From Thermogemmatispora onikobensis (GTDB lineage Bacteria > Chloroflexota > Ktedonobacteria > Ktedonobacterales > Ktedonobacteraceae), in assembly GCF_001748285.1 (NCBI RefSeq), contig NZ_BDGT01000035.1, positions 1 through 64,000 on the forward strand: a DNA stretch of 64,000 nt, written 5' to 3'. Shown here piece after piece: positions 27,284 through 35,273 of this stretch. A model generated the notes under the pieces. The model saw only the letters and a list, made by a program, of their open reading frames with translations, did no database searches and was not told where the DNA came from. Each line of letters begins with the position of its first letter. Positions within the stretch are counted from its first letter, which is position 1. The translations under genes and the position numbers were made by a program.

Positions 27284-27859
27284 ATGCGTGCGATTCGTGA
27301 TTGCGCTGATCATCCCTTGCACTGGCGCGAGGGAACCCTCCGCAGCCATCGGCTGCTGGCGGGAGAAGAGACGCTGGCGCTCATCAGCTTTCAGCGGCTC
27401 GCAGGCACCACGGCCCTGGCTGAGGTGGCCGAGGGACGCTTCTGCTTTGAGCGTCGCGGCCTCTGGCTTCCTCAAGTAGCCATTCGTCAGGGCGATGAAC
27501 ACGGCGAAGAGCTGGCCGTCTTCGAACCTCAGCTGTGGAGCCGCGACGGCATCCTCATCGGCTTGCATGGTCCCCTCTATCGCTGGAGCCGTGTTCATGA
27601 ACGAGGCGCTGAGGAAGGCGCCGTACCCTGCCCCTGTTGGGAGTGGCAGGACCTCACCGAACGTCCCCTGCTGCATTTCAACCAGCTCATTTGCCTGCCG
27701 CACACGCGCATGAGCGGGATGCTGACTATCGAGCCGGTAGCCGCTGGGCTGAGCCTGCTGCCCTTGCTGGCAACACTCGGCTGGTACCTGCTGGTGCTCT
27801 ACGAGCATAGCGCTACCAGACCGCTGCCCGAGATTCACACACCGTGGCCTCGCCGCTGA
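27284..27859 (+). CDS. Conserved-style hypothetical protein with C-terminal membrane helix
   Basis: 191 residues. AAGGAG precedes the ATG. The first 150 residues look beta-rich (alternating hydrophobics: GTLRSHRLLAGEETLALISF; GRFCFERRGLWLPQVAI) with several Trp/Arg pairs. A hydrophobic segment (about 160-178, LLPLLATLGWYLLVLY) could anchor the C-terminus, leaving the beta domain inside. The layout recalls LURP-one/Tubby-like beta barrels, but I see no diagnostic motif and do not assign a function. It is divergent from the acyl-CoA dehydrogenase gene and precedes the M16 gene by 291 bases. Confidence 0.6.
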   Translation: MRAIRDCADHPLHWREGTLRSHRLLAGEETLALISFQRLAGTTALAEVAEGRFCFERRGLWLPQVAIRQGDEHGEELAVFEPQLWSRDGILIGLHGPLYRWSRVHERGAEEGAVPCPCWEWQDLTERPLLHFNQLICLPHTRMSGMLTIEPVAAGLSLLPLLATLGWYLLVLYEHSATRPLPEIHTPWPRR

Positions 27860-28044
27860 TGCCGTTAGCAAGCGGGGCTGCCCTGTGTTTGATCCTACGC
27901 CCTCCGGCCCGGCTTGCTCCCTCGTGGGGGAGGAAGGGTCAGCACAGCATAGGGCTGCAGGCCGTCCCGCCTGGCTGCAGCCGGAATAGTCAGACGAAGG
28001 CGGAGCCGTCGTCAGGCGCGTTGAGCAACGGCGCAGGCCCATTA

Positions 28045-28053
28045 TGATATACT
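28045..28053 (+). promoter_or_regulatory. Extended -10 promoter of the M16 gene
   Basis: TGATATACT, -10 at 28048-28053. The leader to the ATG at 28151 is about 90 bases. No good -35 at 17 bases. Confidence 0.45.
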
Positions 28054-28150
28054 GGCTGTAGTGTAAGGAATCAGCGAAAGGAATCAGCGCAGATCAATCA
28101 GTGGCTCCCCAAAGCTAGCCAGGGAAATTGGAAAGGAAAGTCGCTTCTCT

Positions 28151-29443
28151 ATGGATAGTCAACACGATCTGCAGTTGCCACCGGACTTTTTCTATCATCG
28201 CCTGCCCAATGGCTTAGAGATTATCGGGCAGTATATGCCCAGCCTGCGGTCAGTGACCTTTGGCTTTCAGCTCGATGCCGCGGTGATCCACGAGCCAGAG
28301 GATAAGAGCGGACTGGCCCACCTGTTCGAGTATATGCTATTTCAGGGAACGAAAGAGAAGGATGCTCGCACGCTGAATGAGGCCTTCGAATCGCTGGGAG
28401 CGCGCAAGGGAACGAGCACGACGCTGGAGACAACGCAGGTCTGGGCCCAGATTGTCAATACCAAGCTGGATGCCACCCTGGATCTCTTCCACGAAGTGCT
28501 GCTGATGCCGACCTTCCCCCGCGACGAGTTAGAGCAGATGCGCAGTATTATCCTGCAAGAGATTCGGCGTCGCGACGACGAGCCGATGAGCCGTATCTTT
28601 GATCTGGCCCGCTCACACTTCTACGCCGGCAGCGCCCTCGGACGCCTCATCTACGGAACAGCGGAGAGCGTGCGCGCCCTCCAGCAGGAGGACCTGCTCG
28701 CCTTCTGGCAGGAGCGCTACCGTCCGAATAATGCCCTGCTCTCGATTGCCGGCAACTTCGACTGGGAGCACGTGGTGACCAAGGTCGAGCAGCTCTTTAG
28801 CGACTGGCAGGGGGCGGCCAGCCCCTCGCCAGAACAACATCCGCGCCCCTCGAACACCGTTGTCCTGGAACATCAGGAAGGCAAACAGGAGCACTTGGGG
28901 CTGATGGTGCCCTTCCCGAATTATACCCATCCCGACTACTACGCGGCCCAGATCATCGGTGAGGCCCTCGGCGGCAATATGGCCTCGCGCCTCTTTGTCG
29001 AAGTACGCGAAAAACGCGGCCTGGTCTACAGCGTCTCGGCGGGCCTGAGCAGCAACAAGGCCATTGGGTCGCTGCGCGTCTACGCCGGTACCACCCCCGA
29101 GCAGGGACACGAGTGCCTGGCGGTCATCCTCAATGAACTGCGACGCCTGCGCGAGGAAGGTCTGACCGAGGACGAGCTGGAGCGCGCCCGCGTGCAGCTC
29201 AAGAGCGAGCACATTATGCGCAGCGAAGGATCGGGCGCGCGCATGAGCGCTAACGCCCGCTCGTGGTGGTATGAGCGCCGCCTGCGTACACCCCACGAAG
29301 TCAAGGAGGCCATCGACGCCGTGACCGCCGAGCAGGTCATGCATGTACTGCAGGAATTCTCGCCATTAGAGCCGCTGACGGTGGCCGCCATCGGACCACT
29401 GAGCCGCGCAGAGCTGATCGGTGACCTGCTGCCGTTTGCCTGA
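28151..29443 (+). CDS. M16 family peptidase homologue, zinc site altered
   Basis: 430 residues with the two homologous M16 halves. M16 peptidases bind zinc through an inverted HxxEH motif. Here the motif is GLAHLFEYMLFQGT: His57 and Glu60 are kept, but the second zinc His is Tyr61 (codon TAT at 28331). The rest of the fold is well kept, including REKRGLVYSVSAG, the usual Arg/Tyr pair of the C-terminal half. Paired M16 proteins often have one active and one inactive subunit, so this may be a non-catalytic partner or a binding protein. No second M16 gene is next to it. No signal peptide is visible. Confidence 0.85.
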   Translation: MDSQHDLQLPPDFFYHRLPNGLEIIGQYMPSLRSVTFGFQLDAAVIHEPEDKSGLAHLFEYMLFQGTKEKDARTLNEAFESLGARKGTSTTLETTQVWAQIVNTKLDATLDLFHEVLLMPTFPRDELEQMRSIILQEIRRRDDEPMSRIFDLARSHFYAGSALGRLIYGTAESVRALQQEDLLAFWQERYRPNNALLSIAGNFDWEHVVTKVEQLFSDWQGAASPSPEQHPRPSNTVVLEHQEGKQEHLGLMVPFPNYTHPDYYAAQIIGEALGGNMASRLFVEVREKRGLVYSVSAGLSSNKAIGSLRVYAGTTPEQGHECLAVILNELRRLREEGLTEDELERARVQLKSEHIMRSEGSGARMSANARSWWYERRLRTPHEVKEAIDAVTAEQVMHVLQEFSPLEPLTVAAIGPLSRAELIGDLLPFA

Positions 29444-29478
29444 GCTGTGGTCAACGATGTGGCGGCGCCACCGCCGTC

Positions 29479-29507
29479 TTGACTTTCGTTGTCTCTCAGC
29501 GTACAAT
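29479..29507 (+). promoter_or_regulatory. Strong promoter of the paa-like operon
   Basis: TTGACT at 29479-29484 and TACAAT at 29502-29507, spacer 17. It is one of the best consensus promoters in the window. Start near 29514 gives a leader of about 250 bases, within which CTGCTTGCTC pairs with GAGCAAGCAG (29598-29607 with 29628-29637). Confidence 0.7.
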
Positions 29508-29510
29508 TTG

Positions 29511-29530
29511 ATATGTCCATATGGATATAT
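29511..29530. promoter_or_regulatory. Palindromic operator over the paa-like start site
   Basis: ATATGTCCATATGGATATAT is a 10-bp inverted repeat with one mismatch per arm; the central TCCATATGGA is perfect. It covers the predicted transcription start, so a bound dimer would block initiation. The repressor is not identified; no regulator gene lies in the operon. Confidence 0.6.
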
Positions 29531-29762
29531 GGCTGGAAGCAAACCCTGGCTACCCTTGGGGAAGAGCCAGCCGCGACCTTGCCAATTGCGGGCCTGACTG
29601 CTTGCTCGTGCGGCCAGCGAGCCGTGTGAGCAAGCAGGCTCTGGCAGCGAAGGGCGCGAGGGCCTGATGAGGGAGGAGGTGTGCGTGGGTTTCGCGGGCA
29701 GAAGGTGAGGCGCAGCGAGGGGGCCGGGAGTGGTTTCGTTCCAAGAGCAAGGAGCAACAGCT

Positions 29763-30713
29763 ATGGTCGCACCAGCCTTGCAGAGCGAAGAAGCTCTTTT
29801 GAATCGCATCCGCAGGCAGCAGCTCATCGAAGCGGTGGAGCACATGAGTCCGCTCTATCTTGAAGGGATCAAGCGCATCCTGACGGTCTCCGCCGATACC
29901 GAGCTGATCAGTGCCCCCGCCTATTATCATGCTGCCGTCCATGCCCCCACCTTGAACGCCTTTGGCTCAGCCGTGTCCATTATCCAGGACGAGCTAGGGC
30001 ACGCGCACATTGCCTATCGCCTGCTGCGCGACCTCGGTGTTGACACCGAGCAGCTCATTTTTGAGCGTGATCCGCGCCAGTTCAAGTACCCCTATGCCTT
30101 TGATGTGCCGCTGGATAACTGGGTAGAGCTAATTGTCGCCAACGCCTTTTATGATCGTGCCGGCTATGTCCTGCTCAGCGACGTCTATCACAGCACCACC
30201 TTCGGACCGTGGAAGCGGGCCCTGGTGAAAGTAGACAAAGAGGAGACCTTTCATCTGCGTCATGGCGAGCAGTGGATGCGGCGTCTCAACGCCACGCCGG
30301 ACGGTCACGAGCAACTGCAGAAGGCCGTCGACTGGATGTTCCTGCTGACCGTCGAGTGGTTTGGCTTGCCTGATGACCTGAAGAAGCACAGCGAGCAGCT
30401 GGAGTATGGTTTCAAAGGGCACACCAACGACGAGCTGCGCCAGATCTGGATGTCGACGGCGGTCCCGCTCTGTGAAGAGCTACAGCTGAAGGTGCCTGCG
30501 CACTACGACCCGGAGCAGCAGAAATATGTTCTGGACTGCCCCTTCCCGGCGCAGTTCGACGCCAAAGCCAAGCGCTGGCTGTTGGAGGAAGGCCCGTGCA
30601 GCTGGGACGACGTACTCAAGCGCTGGAAGGCGCGTGGTCCGGCTAACGAGGAGTTTGTCGCTCTGATTCAGCGCGGCAAGCGCGAGATGCTGCGTCTTTT
30701 GGAGCAGGAGTAA
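29763..30713 (+). CDS. paaA: PaaA-like phenylacetyl-CoA epoxidase catalytic subunit
   Basis: 316 residues from ATG 29763, preceded by AAGGAG at 8 bases. It is a ferritin-like di-iron protein. Two E-x-x-H iron-binding motifs are visible: DELGHAH near residue 77 and EETFHLRHGEQW near 161. In the known PaaABCE complex this subunit inserts one oxygen atom into the ring of phenylacetyl-CoA. The following genes give paaD (two pieces), paaB and paaC in one operon, which supports the call. The reductase paaE, the CoA ligase paaK and the ring-opening paaZ are not here, so the true substrate may be another aryl-CoA. Confidence 0.88.
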   Translation: MVAPALQSEEALLNRIRRQQLIEAVEHMSPLYLEGIKRILTVSADTELISAPAYYHAAVHAPTLNAFGSAVSIIQDELGHAHIAYRLLRDLGVDTEQLIFERDPRQFKYPYAFDVPLDNWVELIVANAFYDRAGYVLLSDVYHSTTFGPWKRALVKVDKEETFHLRHGEQWMRRLNATPDGHEQLQKAVDWMFLLTVEWFGLPDDLKKHSEQLEYGFKGHTNDELRQIWMSTAVPLCEELQLKVPAHYDPEQQKYVLDCPFPAQFDAKAKRWLLEEGPCSWDDVLKRWKARGPANEEFVALIQRGKREMLRLLEQE

Positions 30714-30718
30714 GAGCC

Positions 30719-31072
30719 ATGACGGCGGTCTATCCATCGCTGCGTACGCATCCTGCCGATGATCCCAGCTGTCCGGCGCTCTGGGATGCTCTGCGCGAGG
30801 TGACCGATCCCGAGATCCCGATTAGCGTCGTCGACATGGGGCTGATCGTCGACTTGAAGCAGCGCGACGGTGTGGTCAACGTGAAGCTGACCTTCACGGC
30901 TCTGGGCTGTCCCGCGATGGACTTCATTATGGATGATATTCGGGAGCGTCTCCTGCGTGAGCCGGGGGTGCGCGCCGTGCGCATCGAAGTGGTCTGGGAC
31001 CCGGTGTGGAGCAAGGAGCGACTGAGCGAGGAAGGCATCGAGCTGATGCGTACCTGGGGGATCTCGGCATGA
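30719..31072 (+). CDS. paaD: PaaD N-terminal (MIP18/DUF59) domain protein
   Basis: 117 residues, 5 bases after paaA. It is a DUF59/MIP18-type domain: LWDALREVTDPEIPISVVDMGLIVDL, then LTFTALGCPAMDFIMDDI with the conserved Cys. In Proteobacteria PaaD is one chain of about 165 residues with this domain followed by a zinc ribbon and helps mature the metal centre of the epoxidase. Here the chain stops after the DUF59 domain. The ribbon is encoded separately at 32364. The stop codon overlaps the next ATG (ATGA). Confidence 0.85.
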   Translation: MTAVYPSLRTHPADDPSCPALWDALREVTDPEIPISVVDMGLIVDLKQRDGVVNVKLTFTALGCPAMDFIMDDIRERLLREPGVRAVRIEVVWDPVWSKERLSEEGIELMRTWGISA

Positions 31073-31347
31073 AGAGCATGAGCAGCGATCTACAAGCCCC
31101 ACCTGGTGCTGGAGCGGAGGCCGGTCTCGGCCCGGACCGGCCCCGACGGGAAGCCCTCAATGAGCGGCGCGTGTGGCATGTCTATGCGCGGCGCAAGTAC
31201 GATGAGCCGCTCCACGAGATTGGCAATGTGGTGGCCGACGATGTGGAGCTGGCTCGGGTCTATGCGCGCAGCATCTACGACGAGTTCAGCTGGATCGAGA
31301 TGGTGCTGGTGCCGCGCGATTGCATTGTGACCGTGATTGCTCCCTGA
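31069..31347 (+). CDS. paaB: PaaB-like epoxidase subunit
   Basis: 92 residues from ATG 31069, overlapping the upstream stop by 4 bases. The core VWHVYARRKYDEPLHEIGNV followed by ADDVELARVYARSIYDE matches the PaaB pattern (oxidoreductase subunit with repeated alpha/beta unit and exposed aromatic strand). In the epoxidase PaaB bridges PaaAC dimers. The first 30 residues are Gly/Pro/Ala-rich and probably flexible. Length fits the 90-100-residue family. Confidence 0.82.
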   Translation: MKSMSSDLQAPPGAGAEAGLGPDRPRREALNERRVWHVYARRKYDEPLHEIGNVVADDVELARVYARSIYDEFSWIEMVLVPRDCIVTVIAP

Positions 31348-31554
31348 CTCGCCTGGACTGTCTGGATGACTGAGATGTGGCCTCCTCGCCCCTGTTCGAC
31401 AGGCTACTGTACTGTCACTCTGGGCAGGTGGGCCCTGGCCTGGGTAACTCTGAAAGGGGCAGGGAGGAGTGGCTAGCCGCAGCAGCATGCTGCCTGAGAC
31501 GGCTGTGGCTTCTTTCCTCCTCTGCTTGCTGCAAGGTAAAGTGAGCGTGGTGCT

Positions 31555-32367
31555 ATGACAGGTACTGCTGCTGCACGCATCGATAACGCGGCGCTCTTCG
31601 CGGTCCTGGCCTCGCTGGCGGACAATAAGCAGGCGATGGGACGGCGCTATGCCTACTGGGCAAATGGGGCGCCCGCCCTGGAAGCGGCGGTAGCCGCCGC
31701 CGCCATGACTCAGGATGAGATCGGCCACGCGCGCACGCTCTATCCGTTGCTGGAAGATTTCGCTCAGGCGGCCACTGACCCGCGCCAGGTGGCCCCGGAA
31801 ACGCGAACGCTGCGCTACCATCTGGCCTTTCTCGATCGCGAGTTCGCCGGTTGGTCCGATTTTGTAGCCACGAATTTCCTGCTCGATGGAGCGCTGACGA
31901 CCTTTTTCGAGGCCGCGCAGCACTCGGCCTATGAGCCGTTACGACAGCGTGCCCGCAAAATTGTTCAGGAAGAGCAGGTCCATCGCGCACATGCCGAGGG
32001 GTGGGTGCGACGCCTGGCCAGGGCCGGCGGGGCGGTGCGTCAGGCGTTACTCTCCTCGCTGCAACGGCTGTGGGAGGAAACGCTCTGCTGGTTCGGTCCC
32101 GATGATGACCCAGTAATGGGCCAGCTCTACCGTGATGGCTTCATTGATGCCCCGCCAGCGGAGCTGCGCAGTCGCTACCTCCAGCGGGTGATGCCACTAC
32201 TGGAGGGCCTCGCCATCGAGATGCCCGCCCGCTTCGATCCCGAGAGCAAGCGCTGGCTGCCGGAGCAGGCTCTCCCCTGGGAGCGCTGGGAGGCCGACAG
32301 CCGCCGCCTGCGTCCCGCCAGCCAGCAGGCGCCAGAGCAGGCACTGGGAGGGGAGGGTCAGCCATGA
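31555..32367 (+). CDS. paaC: PaaC-like epoxidase structural subunit
   Basis: 270 residues, ferritin-like and related to PaaA. PaaC is the non-catalytic partner in the known complex. Here it still carries two E-x-x-H motifs (TQDEIGHARTLY near residue 56; QEEQVHRAHAEGW near 141), so iron binding cannot be excluded. A 207-base gap with no clear promoter separates it from paaB, larger than elsewhere in the operon. It overlaps the zinc-ribbon gene by 4 bases. The C-terminal 25 residues are a low-complexity Arg/Pro/Gln tail. Confidence 0.83.
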   Translation: MTGTAAARIDNAALFAVLASLADNKQAMGRRYAYWANGAPALEAAVAAAAMTQDEIGHARTLYPLLEDFAQAATDPRQVAPETRTLRYHLAFLDREFAGWSDFVATNFLLDGALTTFFEAAQHSAYEPLRQRARKIVQEEQVHRAHAEGWVRRLARAGGAVRQALLSSLQRLWEETLCWFGPDDDPVMGQLYRDGFIDAPPAELRSRYLQRVMPLLEGLAIEMPARFDPESKRWLPEQALPWERWEADSRRLRPASQQAPEQALGGEGQP

Positions 32368-32597
32368 GCGAGGAGCGCGCTTCTGCGTGGGCCAAAGCTG
32401 AGGAGCACTCGCCCTCGACGGGGCGAGCACGCTGTCCTTTCTGCGGCTCGACGGAGACCGAGCTGTTCTCTCTCTTCGGCCAGCAGCTATTGACAGCGCA
32501 ATATTACTGTAACAGGTGTCATACACCATTTGAGTACATCAAAGACGACGATGTCCTTGAAGACGCGAAGGCGAAGCTGATTTCGCCTGAAGAGTAG
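32364..32597 (+). CDS. Stand-alone PaaD zinc-ribbon domain
   Basis: 77 residues. Four Cys form a ribbon: C24PFC27 and C49NRC52. The block RCPFCGSTETELFSLFGQQ and the CHTPFEYIK end match the C-terminal part of PaaD (CPxCxSxxT, then C..C..PF). Its place in the paa-like operon, overlapping paaC by 4 bases, makes it the missing half of PaaD. The two halves probably act together to mature or stabilise the epoxidase. The last 15 residues (DVLEDAKAKLISPEE) are an acidic helix. Confidence 0.8.
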   Translation: MSEERASAWAKAEEHSPSTGRARCPFCGSTETELFSLFGQQLLTAQYYCNRCHTPFEYIKDDDVLEDAKAKLISPEE

Positions 32598-32612
32598 AAA
32601 GGAAGAACAGCG

Positions 32613-33422
32613 ATGACGACGACGACAGAGCGCGAGCGGACGCTGGTCAACTATAGTGTGAGCGATGGGGTTGCCATCATCGAACTGACGAATCCGCCAG
32701 CCAATACCTACAGCTATGAGATGATGCGCCAGCTTGATGAGGCGATCCTGCAGGCGCGCTTTGATGAGAACGTGCACGTGCTGGTCTTGCGCGGCGCGGG
32801 CGAGCGCTTCTTCTGCGCTGGCGCGGATATCAGCATGCTCAATTCGGTCTCGCCGACCTATAAATACTATTTCTGCCTCCATGCCAATGAAACCCTGCTG
32901 CGGCTGGAGCAGACTCCCAAGCTGGTGATTGCGGCCCTCAACGGCCACACCGTCGGCGGTGGCCTGGAGATCGCTCTGGCCTGCGATATTCGCATTGCGC
33001 GGCGCAATGCGGGCAAGATCGGCCTGCCAGAGGTCTCGCTCGGCGTCCTGCCCGGGACCGGCGGGACCCAGCGCCTGGCGCGGGCCTTGCCGAAGAACAA
33101 GGCCATCGAGCTGATGAGCGAGGGCAAGCTGATCAGCTTTGAGGAAGCTCAGGAGCTTGGCCTGGTCAATTATATCTATGAGCCTGAAAGCTACTGGGAG
33201 CAGATCATGGCCTATGCCAGGCGCTTCTGTCCACCTAACAGCGCCTCGCGCACCGTCGGTCGCATCAAGCGAGCTGTGCAGTCGGGCGCGGAGGTAGCGC
33301 TGGCCGAGGGCCTGGCTCTAGAGCGAGAGCTGCAGCAGCTCTGTTTCCAGAGCGAGGATGCGAAGGAGGGGCTGGCCGCCTACATTGAGAAGCGCCAGGA
33401 GAAGCATTTCACGGGGCGCTGA
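32613..33422 (+). CDS. Enoyl-CoA hydratase/isomerase
   Basis: 269 residues of the crotonase family, 15 bases after the zinc ribbon in the same operon. Oxyanion-hole segments are FFCAGADISML and NGHTVGGGLEIALACD. Both Glu positions used by hydratases are kept, in GGGLE (about 118) and LPEVSLG (about 141). LGVLPGTGGTQRLAR is typical of true hydratases. In the phenylacetate route such enzymes (PaaF, PaaG) act on ring-opened or oxepin-CoA intermediates, so it likely processes the epoxidase product or its beta-oxidation products. Confidence 0.9.
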   Translation: MTTTTERERTLVNYSVSDGVAIIELTNPPANTYSYEMMRQLDEAILQARFDENVHVLVLRGAGERFFCAGADISMLNSVSPTYKYYFCLHANETLLRLEQTPKLVIAALNGHTVGGGLEIALACDIRIARRNAGKIGLPEVSLGVLPGTGGTQRLARALPKNKAIELMSEGKLISFEEAQELGLVNYIYEPESYWEQIMAYARRFCPPNSASRTVGRIKRAVQSGAEVALAEGLALERELQQLCFQSEDAKEGLAAYIEKRQEKHFTGR

Positions 33423-33604
33423 GCAGGTCGGCTTGCCAACCAATCGCCAGAGCAGACAACTGTTCACTCTCAACGACGTAGCTCAGCGATGTCATCGGAT
33501 CTATCCATTCCATGTCTGGGAAGGGCACGACAGCAGCAGCGCGGCCTCGGCCTGCATGCCCGCTTGCTCTGCTGCGGAGGTCGTGCTCTTCCTGGCTCTC
33601 CTGC

Positions 33605-33634
33605 TTTACGTCTTCGCTTCTGAGATGCTACAAT
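33605..33634 (+). promoter_or_regulatory. Promoter of the second hydratase gene
   Basis: TTTACG at 33605-33610 and TACAAT at 33629-33634 (spacer 18) with TGC before the -10. Start near 33641, about 50 bases before the ATG. It suggests separate control from the paa-like operon. Confidence 0.5.
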
Positions 33635-33692
33635 ATTCCTCAACTCCGGCTCAGCGTCTTCTTTTTCAGCAGGATGCAAGCAAGGAAAGGCT

Positions 33693-34307
33693 ATGGCGGA
33701 GATCCATCTGCGCGAGCGCGATGGCGTGCTCTGGCTCATTCTCGATCGCCCTCCGCTCAATATTTTGACGATTGCCACACTCGATGAGATCACACGTGCG
33801 CTGCGGAGTGCTGTGCAGAAGCCACCGCGCCTGCTGGTGATCACCGGGGCAGGTGAGCGGGCATTTAGTGCAGGAGTAGACATACGTGATCATCTCGACG
33901 GGCGTGAGCGAGAGATGTTGCGCGCTGTCTATGACAATTGTGCGGCTTTTGAGCAGCTACGGAGCCGGGGCATTCCGACGGTAGCCCTGGTCAAAGGCTA
34001 TGCCCTTGGCGGCGGTTGCGAGCTGGCGGCCCTCTGCGATACAGTGATTGCGCGCGAAGACGCAGTCTTTGGCTTACCCGAAGTGACCCTGGGAGTCTTT
34101 CCGCCGGTGGCTGCCGCTTACTTTCCCTCCCTGATCGGCTATCAGGCCGCTATGCGTCTCATCTTGACTGGCGAAACCCTGAAGGCAAGAGAAGCTTTCC
34201 GCCTTGGTCTGGTGCATCAGGTATTACCAGCGCGGCGCTTCCTGAGCGAAGCTGAGGAATTACTGGTGATGCTGGCCACGCTGGGTCAGCGCCAGGCACG
34301 CTCATAG
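33693..34307 (+). CDS. Short crotonase-family protein
   Basis: 204 residues, about 55 shorter than the family norm at the C-terminus, so the trimer-forming helices are reduced. The active-site core is complete: AFSAGVDIRDHL, YALGGGCELAALCDTV (Glu about 110), GLPEVTLGVFPPVAA (Glu about 131). The VFPPVAA segment resembles cyclohexadienoyl-CoA hydratases of anaerobic aromatic degradation more than it resembles PaaF. Function within aryl-CoA breakdown is an inference from this motif and the neighbours. ATG 33693 is preceded by AAGGAAAGG. Confidence 0.82.
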   Translation: MAEIHLRERDGVLWLILDRPPLNILTIATLDEITRALRSAVQKPPRLLVITGAGERAFSAGVDIRDHLDGREREMLRAVYDNCAAFEQLRSRGIPTVALVKGYALGGGCELAALCDTVIAREDAVFGLPEVTLGVFPPVAAAYFPSLIGYQAAMRLILTGETLKAREAFRLGLVHQVLPARRFLSEAEELLVMLATLGQRQARS

Positions 34308-34552
34308 GAGCCTCTACGGCGCAAAGCTATCCTCTGAGTTGCTCCTCCGCTTGCTACTTATCGGCAGCGGCCTGCGGTGCCGTAACGTAAAGGAGCGGCG
34401 TCTGGGCCATAGCCGGTGCTCTCTGTCTTCCTGCTCCTGGTCGAGGGAACTTTCTCGCCGCTTTCAACGTTTTTCCCATGAAGGCAGCAGCCTCTTGGGA
34501 CTGCCCTCGTGAGCTGAGCAATAGAGAATTGTTGGGCGTAAGGAGATCGTCT

Positions 34553-35101
34553 ATGCGTCATAGTAAGGTTTTTGGTATTCGTTGCAGATCATGGTGGTTT
34601 GTCATTGTTCCAGCCTTAGTGGCGCTACTGGTGGGACTGAGTGCCTGTGGCACTAACTCCACGGCGACTGGTGCGGGCAGTCAAGCGACTCCCTCACCGA
34701 CGAAGAGTGTCCCCACGCCCACAGCTACGACTGTCAAGGGATATGGCACCAGTCATGGCTGTCCCAGCGACGTAGTGGTCAATGCGCCGTTGCCGGCCCA
34801 GGCAGTGATAGTGAAGAGCGCGCAGAACGGGCAGACAATTACGGTGCACCGAGGTGCGGTGGTGATTTTCGAGCTGCCTTTTGGTCAGCGCTGGGGGACG
34901 CCGGCAGGCTCTCAAGGAGTGTTGGAGCTGCAGCAGCCGGCGGGGTATGCCTCCCAGCAGGCTCACGCCTGTATCTGGCGCTATGTGGCCCAGGGCAGTG
35001 GACAGAGCGAAGTCGTCTTTTCGGCTCGCCCGCTCTGTCAACCGCATCAACTCTGCCCGCAATATGTTCTGCGTCTCTCCTTCACCATTGCGGTCCAGTA
35101 A
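34553..35101 (+). CDS. Secreted lipoprotein of unknown function
   Basis: 182 residues from ATG 34553; AAGGAGAT lies just upstream, so the in-frame ATG at 34478 is not used. The signal peptide ends in the lipobox LSAC (Cys32). A Thr/Ser/Pro linker follows. The mature domain is beta-rich (AVIVKSAQNGQTITVHRGAV; VVFSARPLCQPHQLC) and contains several Cys that may form disulfides. The G-Q-T-I-x-V-x-x-G pattern followed by strands is reminiscent of Ig-like chagasin inhibitors, but that is a guess. It converges on the antiporter gene. Confidence 0.7.
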   Translation: MRHSKVFGIRCRSWWFVIVPALVALLVGLSACGTNSTATGAGSQATPSPTKSVPTPTATTVKGYGTSHGCPSDVVVNAPLPAQAVIVKSAQNGQTITVHRGAVVIFELPFGQRWGTPAGSQGVLELQQPAGYASQQAHACIWRYVAQGSGQSEVVFSARPLCQPHQLCPQYVLRLSFTIAVQ

Positions 35102-35273
35102 GCCCGTAGCAGCAATGCGATACTGCTGCTGGTGCCAGCGGAGCTGGACGCAGCGCTTTAGCAGCCTGGCTGCTTTATGAGAGGGCGTGGCTGGCTGGCT
35201 TAGTGGAGCAAGCTGGCCCGGCCAGTGCTGCGCTCATCGCTTCGGAGAGAGGAGCTGGGACAGGAAAGGAGCC

